The notes under the pieces: model-generated
The model's database searches: none
Seen by the model: only the letters and a program-made list of their open reading frames with translations
Told to the model about the DNA's origin: nothing
Position numbers and translations under genes: made by a program
Shown: positions 6,003 through 13,167 of the stretch, in pieces
Layout of the letters: each line of letters begins with the position of its first letter
How positions within the stretch are numbered: position 1 is the stretch's first letter
Assembly: GCA_050701115.1 (NCBI GenBank)
Contig: JBOHER010000428.1
Coordinates: 1 to 13,961 of the forward strand
Length of the DNA stretch: 13,961 bases
From: JBOHER01 sp050701115
Lineage (GTDB): Bacteria; Actinomycetota; Actinomycetes; Mycobacteriales; Pseudonocardiaceae
Direction: 5' to 3'

Positions 6003-6755
6003 TCACGAGGTTCGCTCCGCCTCGAGATCGGCGAGCATATTCTTCGTGGGCAGGAACATCGTGTAGTCCGGGGCACCGCCGTAGTCGGCCCGCCAGGTGA
6101 TGGTGCCGTCGGGGTCGACGAGCAGGAAGCTGTGACCCGCGGCACGCTCGTTCATCATGCCGTACTTGTGGGCGTCGTACTGGCGGATCACCGACAGGTC
6201 GGGATCGGACAGGATCGGGGTCGACAACTTCATGTCGTCGGCCTTGCGGGTCAGGTGGCCGACCGGGTCGGAGGTGATCGAGACGACCTTGTCCACCCCA
6301 GCGGCCTGCAGTGCATCCGCGCTGTTCTCCAGGTCGGTGATCTGTTCAAAGCAGGGCTGGCACATCAGCCCTTCCTGGAAGTACAGCAGCACGCTCTGGC
6401 CGCGGAAGTCGCTCAGGCTGACCTCGCCACCCTCGGATGAGGACAGTGTGAAGTCGGGTGCCCTCTCCCCGGTACTGGGATCTCCGGCGACGTGCTTGTA
6501 GCCGCTACCGCCCTCGCTGGCCTCGGTCTCGCTCGGGGCGTTCTGCGACTCGGAATAGACGAAATACAGCACGACCACGGCGAACAGCGCGATCAGCGCG
6601 CCGCCGATCAGGGTTCCCTTCCCGATCCCAGGCCCGCCGCTGCGCGCCTGCGCGACCGTGTGGCCGCCTCGCGCGCGATCAACACCGGCGGCCGGTCGTC
6701 GGGCCTTGCCTGTCGGGCCGCGCTTGGTGGTGGTCTTACCGCTGGTCTCGCTCAC
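6003..6755 (-). CDS. Membrane-anchored peroxiredoxin/TlpA-like redoxin
   Basis: The GTG at 6755 has GAGGAGG about seven bases upstream and gives 250 residues. A basic Gly/Lys/Arg-rich cytosolic tail (1-46) precedes a membrane helix at about 47-67. An extracytoplasmic linker and an AhpC/TSA-Redoxin domain follow from about 92. The domain shows GERAPDFTLSSSEGGEVSLSDFRG (97-120, split by the usual loop) and the active-site region FQEGLMCQPCFEQI with Cys132 and Cys135. C-terminal strands include FLLVDPDGTITWRADYG. The CxxC active site makes a TlpA-like reductase as likely as a true peroxidase. The gene overlaps the end of the CcdA-like gene by 20 bases, and CcdA proteins are known to reduce such anchored thioredoxin-fold partners. 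The pair therefore forms a likely electron-relay system outside the membrane. Confidence 0.85.
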   Translation of the reverse strand: MSETSGKTTTKRGPTGKARRPAAGVDRARGGHTVAQARSGGPGIGKGTLIGGALIALFAVVVLYFVYSESQNAPSETEASEGGSGYKHVAGDPSTGERAPDFTLSSSEGGEVSLSDFRGQSVLLYFQEGLMCQPCFEQITDLENSADALQAAGVDKVVSITSDPVGHLTRKADDMKLSTPILSDPDLSVIRQYDAHKYGMMNERAAGHSFLLVDPDGTITWRADYGGAPDYTMFLPTKNMLADLEAERTS

Positions 6756-7674
6756 GAGTGTCCTCCTCGGTGGTTGCGGTCCTGTCGTCGGGGGAGCAGC
6801 AGGCAGCGTCAGGCGGATTGGTATCCGTGCGCGTGCGCAACGCGCGGCGCAGCAACAGCGCGAAACCGGCCAGCAGGAGCAACCCGAACGCCCAGCCCGG
6901 TATCCACGCCACCGCGTCGCCGACCCGGCTGGCGATGTGCTGGAGCCAGGCGCCGGCGTCGACCTGCCACCCGCTGCTGGCCATGCCGACCTCGGTGAAC
7001 GCGAGCACGACAGCGAGGACACCCATGCCGATCAGCAACAGCCCGCTGATCGCCGTGCCCAGCGAGACGGGTCGTTGCCAACGGCCGAGTCGCAGCCTGA
7101 TGGTGCGATCGGTGAGCAGCCGCGAGGCCTGCTCCCGTCGCCGATCCCAGACAAGCGCCACCACGGCAAGTGGCGCGACCATTCCGGTCACGTACGCCAT
7201 GCCGACCGCCAACGCGACGGGGAACGACGCCGTCGCCCCGGCCAGCACCGCCACCCCCACCAGCACCGGAGCGCAGCACGCGCTGGCCACCCCTGAGAAT
7301 GCGCCGAGCACGTAGGCGGAGCCAAACGAGCCCTCCGTCGTGCTGCGCGCACCGGGCATCGGCAGGTTGGGCTTCCAGCCGGCCAGCATCGCGACGCCGC
7401 CGGCGATCATCAACACGCCGCCGATGGAGAAAAGCCACGTGTGCTGCTCGATGAACAGGCGGCTCAGTGCGGTCGCCCCCAGCCCGATCGGCAGGATCAC
7501 CGTGGCCACTCCTGCGCCGAAAACCAGCGTCGCCGGGACGACGCCGCCCCGGTGCCGGAACCCGGTGGCCAGGTAGGCGGGCAGCATCACCGAGATACAG
7601 CACGGGGCCAGAAGCGCAACGACGCCGCCGAGGAACGCCACCAGCAGGGCGGTGCCCGTCAACAGCTCAGCCAC
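6736..7674 (-). CDS. ccdA: CcdA/DsbD-like thiol-disulfide transporter
   Basis: The 312-residue protein starts at a GTG at 7674. An in-frame stop lies just upstream, so no earlier start is possible. It has about seven or eight hydrophobic segments. The two family Cys sites are doubled: APCCISVMLP (Cys25, Cys26) in the first segment and SACCAPVLVG (Cys133, Cys134) in the middle one. CcdA proteins use one Cys from each to carry reducing power from cytosolic thioredoxin to extracytoplasmic thiols. The segment after about 180 is extra compared with minimal CcdA (about 200-240 residues) and adds two or more membrane helices. The hydrophilic tail contains AACCSPDD. The gene heads the leftward redox operon behind the BlaI-type palindrome and overlaps the peroxiredoxin-like gene, which implies coupled translation. 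Confidence 0.87.
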   Translation of the reverse strand: MAELLTGTALLVAFLGGVVALLAPCCISVMLPAYLATGFRHRGGVVPATLVFGAGVATVILPIGLGATALSRLFIEQHTWLFSIGGVLMIAGGVAMLAGWKPNLPMPGARSTTEGSFGSAYVLGAFSGVASACCAPVLVGVAVLAGATASFPVALAVGMAYVTGMVAPLAVVALVWDRRREQASRLLTDRTIRLRLGRWQRPVSLGTAISGLLLIGMGVLAVVLAFTEVGMASSGWQVDAGAWLQHIASRVGDAVAWIPGWAFGLLLLAGFALLLRRALRTRTDTNPPDAACCSPDDRTATTEEDTRERDQR

Positions 7675-7737
7675 GGCTACCGTCCCGCGTCAGGCCTGAA
7701 CTCACCGTCGTCTCCTCTCCACGATGTTCGCCCGCTA

Positions 7738-7765
7738 GCTACTATTTCCGTACGTAGATAGTAGC
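7738..7765. promoter_or_regulatory. Palindromic BlaI-type operator in the ccdA/blaI divergent region
   Basis: GCTACTAT (7738-7745) and ATAGTAGC (7758-7765) are perfect 8-bp inverted repeats, centred on GTAC (7750-7753). Bases 7739-7759 share CTACTAT-N5-TACGTAGAT with the site at 2412-2432. Rightward, a TACACT at 7782-7787 is a plausible -10 for the blaI-like gene, which puts the palindrome at the -35. Leftward it lies 64 bases before the ccdA start. It fits a single operator for autoregulation and for the redox operon. Confidence 0.7.
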
Positions 7766-7817
7766 GAAGGTGTTGTCTGGCTACACTGGGGGCCGCTGAC
7801 AACGACCAGGAGGCAGG

Positions 7818-8189
7818 GTGCGCGGATTCGGCGAGCTGGAATCGGCGGTGATGGAACGCATGTGGCGCGCCGACGGCGCGACCACCGTGCGCGCGGTGCT
7901 CGAAGAGCTGCAGCAGGACCGCGACATCGCCTACACCACGGTGATGTCCACCATGGACAATCTGCACCGCAAGCGCTGGCTGGACCGGGAGAAGCACGGC
8001 AAGGCCTTTCACTACTGGCCCACCCTCAGCCGGGAGGAGTACAGCGCCCGCCTGATGCGCGAGGCACTGGAGGATGCCGAGCACCCCGATGTCGTGCTCG
8101 CCCGCTTCCTCGAGCAGATCCCCCCCGACGACTCGACGCGCCTGCGCCGGGTGATGCGGCAGTGGGCGGCCGGTAAGGACACGCCGTGA
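7818..8189 (+). CDS. blaI: BlaI/MecI/CopY-family transcriptional repressor
   Basis: The protein is 123 residues from the GTG at 7818, with AGGAGGCAGG immediately upstream. The winged-helix region begins GELESAVMERMWRADGATTV. It contains the recognition helix and wing text typical of the family (IAYTTVMSTMDNLHRKRWLDREKHGKAFHYWP, interrupted here only by the turn). The C-terminal part (SREEYSARLMREALEDAE, then VLARFLEQIPPDD) is the dimerisation helix pair. There is no Cys, so it lacks the CxC copper site of CopY and probably does not bind metal directly. As in Mycobacterium tuberculosis Rv1846c, it is followed by an M56 peptidase, here overlapping by four bases (GTGA), which is the known relief-by-cleavage arrangement. 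It probably represses itself and the genes carrying the shared palindrome. Confidence 0.9.
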   Translation: MRGFGELESAVMERMWRADGATTVRAVLEELQQDRDIAYTTVMSTMDNLHRKRWLDREKHGKAFHYWPTLSREEYSARLMREALEDAEHPDVVLARFLEQIPPDDSTRLRRVMRQWAAGKDTP

Positions 8190-9139
8190 CCGTCGCGGCC
8201 TGCCTGCTGTTGTACAGCCTCGCCGTTGCGGTCCTCGTACCTCAGCTGCTAGCCAGGCTGACGCGATCGGGCATCGCGCCCCGCCTGGGCGTCACGGTAT
8301 GGCTCATCGCCATCGTCAGCGCCCTGGCCTCCTGGGCGGTCGCGGCCGGCTTCCTGGGCGCGGAACTGTGGCGCAGCTGGACCCAGCCCACCACCCTGAT
8401 CAGCGCCTGCGTCGCGACGTTGCACGCGGTCGCCGCAGGGGACTCCGGCGTCCTGCTCCAACTCGGCATGGGAGCTCTCACCGGGCTGGCCACCCTCGCA
8501 CTCGCCGCACTGGCCTGGCGCTGGGGCACCTCCCTGCTGCGGGCGCGCACCCGGACCCACCGACACGCCCACATGGCCCGCGTGATCGGACGACGGCTGC
8601 CCGGCCTGGACGCCGTCATCCTCGATGCTCCCGAACGCCTCGCCTACTGCGCCGCCGGCCGCCCACACACCATCGTGATCACCAGCGCCGCCCTGGACGC
8701 TCTCGACCGGCCCCACCTGGACGCGGTGCTCGCGCACGAACACGCCCACCTGGCCGGGCGGCATCACCTCTTGCTGGCCGCGACCCGTGGCCTGGCCGCC
8801 GTGCTGCCCCGCATCACCCTGTTCACCGCGGGCGCCACCGAAGTCGCGCGGCTGCTGGAAATGTGCGCAGACGACGCCGCCGCCCGCACTCACGACCGGC
8901 ACACGCTCCTCGGCGCGCTGCTCACCCTCTCCGGCGCCACACTCCCGGCCGGGGCACTGGGAGCCGCGAGCATCGGACTGCTCGACCGCGCCGAACGCCT
9001 CGCCGGACCACCGCAGCCCGGGCGACGCGCCCGGGCCCGCCTGCTGCTGTCGGCCACCGTCGCGCTGCTGCTGACCGGCCCGGTCGTCACCGCGCTACTG
9101 GCCGCGCACGACGTGGCTGTCTGCTACCCCGGCGTGTGA
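8186..9139 (+). CDS. M56-family (BlaR1/MecR1-like) membrane metallopeptidase
   Basis: The protein has 317 residues. Membrane segments lie at about 2-22, 36-58 and 88-112, and a fourth at about 287-306. The catalytic zinc motif is HEHAH (His184, Glu185, His188), and Glu225 in LLEMCADDA is the likely third ligand. The peptidase domain (about 115-285) would face the cytosol, as in BlaR1. No penicillin-binding sensor domain follows the last helix; only an 11-residue extracytoplasmic tail remains (AHDVAVCYPGV, with His308 and Cys313). This matches the short M. tuberculosis Rv1845c type. The GTG start overlaps the repressor's TGA. It probably cleaves or inactivates the BlaI-like protein on a membrane signal, and the nature of the signal is unknown. 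Confidence 0.88.
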   Translation: MTVAACLLLYSLAVAVLVPQLLARLTRSGIAPRLGVTVWLIAIVSALASWAVAAGFLGAELWRSWTQPTTLISACVATLHAVAAGDSGVLLQLGMGALTGLATLALAALAWRWGTSLLRARTRTHRHAHMARVIGRRLPGLDAVILDAPERLAYCAAGRPHTIVITSAALDALDRPHLDAVLAHEHAHLAGRHHLLLAATRGLAAVLPRITLFTAGATEVARLLEMCADDAAARTHDRHTLLGALLTLSGATLPAGALGAASIGLLDRAERLAGPPQPGRRARARLLLSATVALLLTGPVVTALLAAHDVAVCYPGV

Positions 9140-9161
9140 CCCGGGACGTCACCCCAGTGCC

Positions 9162-9701
9162 TCAATCTGCTCCGCGCCGTCGACGCAGCACGGACACCGC
9201 GGCGGCCGCCCCCGCACCGGCGACGCCGACGGCCACCAGCCACGGCCACCACGGCCCGCCCGAGTCCGGTTCCCGCGACGTGTGCGCCGGTTCGACCTTC
9301 GAAGTGGCCGGAGCCGCCGTCGTGGTCGCTGGGGGCGGCTCTGTGACCTCGAAGCCGATCGATCCGCTCACCGGATGACCGTCGGAGGAGACCACGCTGA
9401 ACTCGACGGTGAACCGGCCGGAATCCGTCGTGTCGCGCATCGGGATGACCAGCGTGGTACCGTCCAGCCGCGCCGGACCCGCCTCCATCCGGTCGCCGCC
9501 AGGTCCGGAGATCGTGCCCTCCCCCGAGGTGGGCCTCGTCTGCTCGGAGAACTCGATCCGCACCTCCTCCGGGGCCGCGGCCACCGTCTCCTCGTTGGCC
9601 GGCGAGGTGCCGACGATCTCGTCGTGCGCCAGCGCCGCGGGCGCCACCGCCGTCATCGGCAAGATGGCCATGACTACTGCGCTCAACAAGACCCGCCGCA
9701 T
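9162..9701 (-). CDS. copC: Membrane-anchored CopC-like copper-binding protein
   Basis: The ATG at 9701 gives 179 residues. A signal peptide (1-25, ends PAALA) is followed by His26 as the first mature residue. The CopC domain runs from about 26 to 119: HDEIVGTSPANEETV, then PEEVRIEFSE, and near the end VSSDGHPVSGSIGFEV with Asp107 and His109. His1-Asp-His is the known Cu(II) histidine brace of CopC proteins. A Pro/Thr/Ala linker and a C-terminal helix (about 153-171) with an Arg-rich tail anchor it to the membrane. It lies convergent to the M56 gene (22 bp) and divergent from the CopC-CopD fusion. The upstream GAAGGGAC supports this start; a longer frame to 9767 would run into the divergent operator. 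Confidence 0.87.
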   Translation of the reverse strand: MRRVLLSAVVMAILPMTAVAPAALAHDEIVGTSPANEETVAAAPEEVRIEFSEQTRPTSGEGTISGPGGDRMEAGPARLDGTTLVIPMRDTTDSGRFTVEFSVVSSDGHPVSGSIGFEVTEPPPATTTAAPATSKVEPAHTSREPDSGGPWWPWLVAVGVAGAGAAAAVSVLRRRRGAD

Positions 9702-9751
9702 CAGTGTTGTCCCTTCGGTCGTGGACTGGGGCGTCAGGCGCCCGAACCACC

Positions 9752-9775
9752 CAACTACTATGCACACTAGTTGAT
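9752..9775. promoter_or_regulatory. Possible third BlaI-type operator between copC and copCD
   Basis: CAACTA (9752-9757) and TAGTTG (9768-9773) are perfect inverted repeats, and the site contains CTACTAT (9755-9761) followed, at the spacing seen at 2412 and 7739, by a partial match (CTAGTTGAT, 5 of 9 bases). TACTAT could also be the rightward -10, since it ends 29 bases before the fusion start. The site would serve both divergent copper genes. Confidence 0.45.
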
Positions 9776-9790
9776 CGGCGAGGTGGCGCT

Positions 9791-11734
9791 ATGAGTGGGA
9801 GTGGCCCGGCACGGGCGAGGCGTGCCGCTGTGGTTCGGGCCTGCGTCGTGGTGGCCGGGCTCTGGCTCGCACTGTTGCTCGGCGCGCCCGCGGCGAACGC
9901 GCATCCCGTGGTGCTGTTCACCGACCCAGCGCTCGACAGCGCCGTCACCGACGCACCCAAGTCGGTCACCGTGGTGTTCAACGAAGCGGTCACGGTGAGC
10001 GCGAACGCCATCACAATCACCGACATGCGCGACCGGACCGTACCGGTCGGCAAGGCGCGCACCGCCAAGGACGGCACGGTTATCACCGCCCCGGTGCAGG
10101 GGGACCTGCCGCGGGGGACCTATCGGATCAGATGGGAAGCGACCGGTACCGATGGCCATGGCGTGGACGGGGAGTTCCGCTTCGCGGTCGGCACCGCGGT
10201 GACCGGTGCCGGTGCGACCAGCGGGCAGGTCACCGACTGGGCGGCCGCGATCGTGCGGTGGCTCCTCCTCGCGGGATTCGCCCTCGCCGTCGGCGGGGTG
10301 GCCGGCGAGCGCATCATCGCGACCGCCCGCGCCGAGAACCCCGCCCTGCCGAGACTGCGCAGGTGGTCACCATACGGCGCGGTATTGGGTGTGCTCGCGG
10401 GCCTGGTGGCCATCGCGCTGCTGGTCGCCGACATCGGGACCGTGTCGACGCTGTGGAGATCCGGCCCGGGCCGCGTGGCCGTTGCCGACGCCGTCGGCTT
10501 CACGCTCGCCCTCGCGCTCCTGTGCACACGTCAGAAGCTATGGGCACTGCTGCCACTGGCGGTGGTCGCCGCCGCCGAAGGCACGGCCTCCCACAGCAAC
10601 GTCGAGTTGCCGATCATCGGCGCCGCGCTCACCGGAGTGCACATGGTCGGAGCCGCGCTGTGGGTCGGAGCACTGCTACACATCGCGCGGGCGGCGGTGC
10701 GCTGGCGGGCACGGCCACCCGCGGTGCGCTGGATCCTCATCGCCTACGCCCGCATGGCCGCATGGGTGTTCGCCGTCGTCGTCATCACCGGAACCGTCAT
10801 GGCGCTGCTGCTGGTCCCTCTCCAGGCACTGACGAGCACCACCTACGGCAAGACACTGCTGGTCAAGCTCGCACTCGTCGCGGCGGCCACCGGGCTCGCG
10901 TTGGCCGGCCGATGGGCCTTGCGCCGCAAACGCCTCGGCAGGGTGGGTCGCACCGTCCGAGCGGAGGGCGTCACCCTCGTCGTGGTGCTGTCCGCCACCG
11001 CCGTCCTGGTGTCCACACCCAACCCCGGCGCCGACGGGAACGAACCCCCACCGCCACCCGCACGCGGTGTGGCCGTTCCCTCCGGAGGACTCGCCGGCCA
11101 GATCGGCGTCAACCTGATCGCCAGCGACGGCCAGGCCGTCGTACGGCTGTACACCCCCCGGCCGGGCGACGTCTACGAGTCCCGCCAACCCGTCGAGTTC
11201 GAACTCTCCGGCCAACTCGAAGCGACCCAGGGTGCGGCCGAACCAGTGCAATTCCGCTCCTGCGGCGGTGGATGTTTCGTCGCCCCGGTCGACTGGCGCG
11301 ACGGCGACAACGTGTTGAGCCTGCGCGCCGCCGCGTCCGGGTGGCGCGGCGGCACTTTCGCCGCGCTCCTCCCGTGGCCCGCCGAGCCCGCCGGTGACCT
11401 CGTCAAGCGCACCGTCGAGGTGATGCAACAGCTCGATGCGGTCACCATCTACGAGGCAGGCACCAGTAGCGCCCTCACCGGGCTGCCCGAACCCACCCAA
11501 CTCGACGTCGACGGCGAGATCTTCCTGGACAACGAGCCCTACAACTCCGGCGTCGCCCCCATCGCCGCAGTCGTCAAAGACGAGTCGGGACGCACACGAC
11601 TTCTCATGGGATTCCCCGGATCAGGGGCTCACGCCTCGCTCACCCTCGACGGCCTCGGCCGCGTCACCTCGGAAACCCTCACCGGCCCGAAACACCTCTT
11701 CCAGCGCCGCTTCGTATACCCCAGCCAACAGTGA
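9791..11734 (+). CDS. CopC-CopD fusion copper resistance/transport protein
   Basis: The ATG at 9791 follows GAGGTGG and gives 647 residues. A signal peptide (about 1-37, ends PAANA) leaves His38 at the mature N-terminus. The CopC domain (38-134) ends with TDGHGVDG, where Asp121 and His123 complete the Cu(II) brace. About eight membrane segments follow (about 150-410), with CopD-type His268 (ASHSN) and His284 (GVHMVGAALWVG). This CopC-CopD order matches YcnJ-type copper importers or tolerance proteins; the transport direction is not shown by sequence. A C-terminal extracytoplasmic region of about 235 residues (411-647) follows a Pro-rich linker and contains a CGGGC pair (Cys491, Cys495). I do not recognise this region. 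The earlier in-frame start at 9704 has no signal sequence and would cross the operator. Confidence 0.9.
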   Translation: MSGSGPARARRAAVVRACVVVAGLWLALLLGAPAANAHPVVLFTDPALDSAVTDAPKSVTVVFNEAVTVSANAITITDMRDRTVPVGKARTAKDGTVITAPVQGDLPRGTYRIRWEATGTDGHGVDGEFRFAVGTAVTGAGATSGQVTDWAAAIVRWLLLAGFALAVGGVAGERIIATARAENPALPRLRRWSPYGAVLGVLAGLVAIALLVADIGTVSTLWRSGPGRVAVADAVGFTLALALLCTRQKLWALLPLAVVAAAEGTASHSNVELPIIGAALTGVHMVGAALWVGALLHIARAAVRWRARPPAVRWILIAYARMAAWVFAVVVITGTVMALLLVPLQALTSTTYGKTLLVKLALVAAATGLALAGRWALRRKRLGRVGRTVRAEGVTLVVVLSATAVLVSTPNPGADGNEPPPPPARGVAVPSGGLAGQIGVNLIASDGQAVVRLYTPRPGDVYESRQPVEFELSGQLEATQGAAEPVQFRSCGGGCFVAPVDWRDGDNVLSLRAAASGWRGGTFAALLPWPAEPAGDLVKRTVEVMQQLDAVTIYEAGTSSALTGLPEPTQLDVDGEIFLDNEPYNSGVAPIAAVVKDESGRTRLLMGFPGSGAHASLTLDGLGRVTSETLTGPKHLFQRRFVYPSQQ

Positions 11735-12027
11735 CAGGGTGAACCACCAACTCGCAAATGTGCCGCCCACTCGAGCCATGTGACCCGTCGGCCACATGCC
11801 TCGGTGATCGTCACCGGCGTCGCCCAGCTGGATGCCGCCACCGCCGACCCGGGCAACGATCCCGCGCTGCCGCAGCTGTGGGTGGACCGCGACATGCTGT
11901 CATGCGTCACGTCATCCGGATCACACCGGACATCATCACCGGCTAGGAACTGGCCGAGCAACCCACCGCAGCCCACCACCATCCATCGACCTGACCGAAT
12001 GTCCGAGAGCTGGCCCACACCCCTCTA
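11735..12027. other. Gap of decayed sequence, no intact gene
   Basis: No complete gene is visible between the CopC-CopD stop and the resolvase remnant. A 6-bp inverted repeat (CATGTG 11777-11782, CACATG 11793-11798) may end copCD transcription. From about 11800 two frames give protein-like fragments. One reads HASVIVTGVAQLDAATADPG, then LPQLWVDRDML. A second, shifted frame reads VMRHVIRITPDIITG before a stop. These look like a broken gene of unknown family, possibly disrupted when the transposon arrived. Confidence 0.35.
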
Positions 12028-12535
12028 GACCACGGCTTGACGGGAACAAACCGGACCGGCCGGGGCTGGCTCAGGTGCTGGCCGCGGTCCGGGAGGGCGA
12101 CACCCTGACGGTGCCGAAGCTGGACCTGCTGGCCCGTCGTGCGGGACGCCCGCGAGATCGGCGACTCACTCGTGACGCGCGGGGTGAAGCTGTCCCTGGG
12201 CGGTCAGGTTTACGACCCGAGCGACCCGGTGGGGAAGATGTTCTTCAACATCTTGCCGACCTTCGCCGAGTTCGATCTGCTGCGGATGCGGACCCGGGAG
12301 GGCATGGCGATCGCCAAGGCCAAAGGCAAGCTGCGGGGCAAGCGGCCCAAGCTGACCGCGCGCCAGCAGGCACACCTGGTCGAGCTGCACGAGGCGGGCA
12401 AGCACACCGTCGTGGGGCTGGCCGAGTTGTTCAAGGTCTCGCGTCCCACGGTGTACCGGGTGCTCGAGCGACGCCAGACCACCGACACCGGCCTGACCGT
12501 CGCCCGCAACCAGACCAAGATCGACACCGAGGCCG
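12028..12535 (+). pseudogene. Frameshifted Tn3-type serine resolvase
   Basis: This is the C-terminal two-thirds of a serine resolvase. Pieces from three stretches join as DHGLTGTNR (12028-12054), DRPGLAQVLAAVREGDTLTV followed by PKLDLLAR (12054-12137), and RDAREIGDSLVTRGVKLSLG onward (from 12142). The frame changes near 12054 and 12138, consistent with 1- and 2-base losses. At about 12270 the text AEFDLLRMRTREG lacks two residues usually present (AEFExDLxRMRTREG), a 6-base in-frame loss. The HTH (KHTVVGLAELFKVSRPTVYRV) is preserved. The catalytic N-terminal Ser region (YxRVS) is missing, so the protein is dead as a recombinase. It normally resolves Tn3-family cointegrates. The frame continues without a stop into transposase-derived sequence. 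Confidence 0.85.
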
Positions 12536-12539
12536 CGCC

Positions 12540-12942
12540 GGACGGCATCTACGCCGCCCGCTACCTCGCCGACCCGGCCTACCGGCGCAAGATCTCCCGC
12601 CAGCCCAACAAGGGCGAGTCGCTGCACGCCCTCAAGCGCGACCTGCTCTACGCCCACGTGGGTACCGTCCGCGCCCGCCACCTCGAACAGCAGACCGAAC
12701 AAGCCTGGTGCCTGACCCTGGTCACCAACGCGGTGGTGGACGACCGAGTACTACGGCCTGGCCGTGGAGTCGATGCGCGCGGGCGGGCGGCGCATCGACA
12801 TCGAGGTCCTGGCCCACATCTCCCCGGCGCACAGCGAGAACATCAACTTCTTCGGCCATCGACGTCGACATCGAGGGCGAGCTGGCCCAGCTCGGCCCCC
12901 ACCGGATACCGGCCGTTGCGCGTGCGCGACACCCTCTTCTGA
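12540..12942 (+). pseudogene. Frameshifted C-terminus of a Tn3-family transposase
   Basis: The text matches the end of TnpA: YAARYLADPAYRRKISRQ, then NKGESLHALKRDLLYAHVG and ARHLEQQTEQAWCLTLVTNA. It continues after frame changes as TTEYYGLAVESMRAGGRR and VLAHISPAHSENINFFG, then AIDVDIEGELAQLGP, then TGYRPLRVRDTLF-stop. Frame changes lie near 12738, 12855 and 12897. Only about 130 of roughly 1,000 residues remain, so the DDE catalytic core is mostly lost. It is fused without a stop to the resolvase remnant, which shows an internal deletion between resolvase and transposase genes. Confidence 0.85.
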
Positions 12943-12975
12943 CAAGTACCGGCGACGCCTTCGATCAGTCACCGG

Positions 12976-13125
12976 CTAGTCGGACTTCCTCACCATGGTC
13001 TTGCCGCAGCAGCACGTTGGGCTCTGCTGACCGCTGCACGTCGGCGGGGCTGCCTTGGTCACGGTCAGCTCGCAGCCGCAGTCCGCATCGGGGCAGCGGT
13101 AGACCTCACCCTCACGAAACGGCAT
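12976..13125 (-). CDS. Small Cys-rich, probably metal-binding protein
   Basis: The 49-residue protein begins MPFREGEVYRCPDADCGCEL and has seven cysteines: Cys11, 16, 18, 30, 38, 39 and 40. The last three are consecutive (PTCCCGKTM). The spacing (C-x4-C-x-C ... CCC) resembles a zinc-ribbon or rubredoxin-like fold, or a metallothionein-like metal buffer. I have no formal family name for it. I chose the ATG at 13125 because GAGGTGA lies five to six bases before it; the ATG at 13131 would lie directly against that ribosome site. It has no signal peptide, so it is cytosolic. It is transcribed away from the MerR gene by a promoter with MerR-type spacing, so it is probably induced by the metal or stress that MerR senses. 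Confidence 0.75.
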   Translation of the reverse strand: MPFREGEVYRCPDADCGCELTVTKAAPPTCSGQQSPTCCCGKTMVRKSD

Positions 13126-13167
13126 GGTCATCACCTCTTTCGTCGCGTTCCCATCCGTACGGCTGCG

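Larger units (their letters stand above)
12028..12942 (+). mobile_element. Decayed Tn3-family transposon remnant
   Basis: The resolvase and transposase pieces listed above belong to one element that has lost most of its length by internal deletion plus frameshifts. I could not identify the terminal inverted repeats, a res site or a target duplication by eye. The element cannot move by itself. It separates the copper/BlaI block from the MerR block. Confidence 0.75.

Noticed and set aside
7818..9139. Beta-lactam resistance locus
   Set aside because: No beta-lactamase or penicillin-binding sensor domain is present; the neighbours are copper and redox genes.
10132..11397. Long + frame overlapping the CopC-CopD gene
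   Set aside because: Extremely Arg-rich and overlaps clear CopC/CopD sequence in the correct frame.
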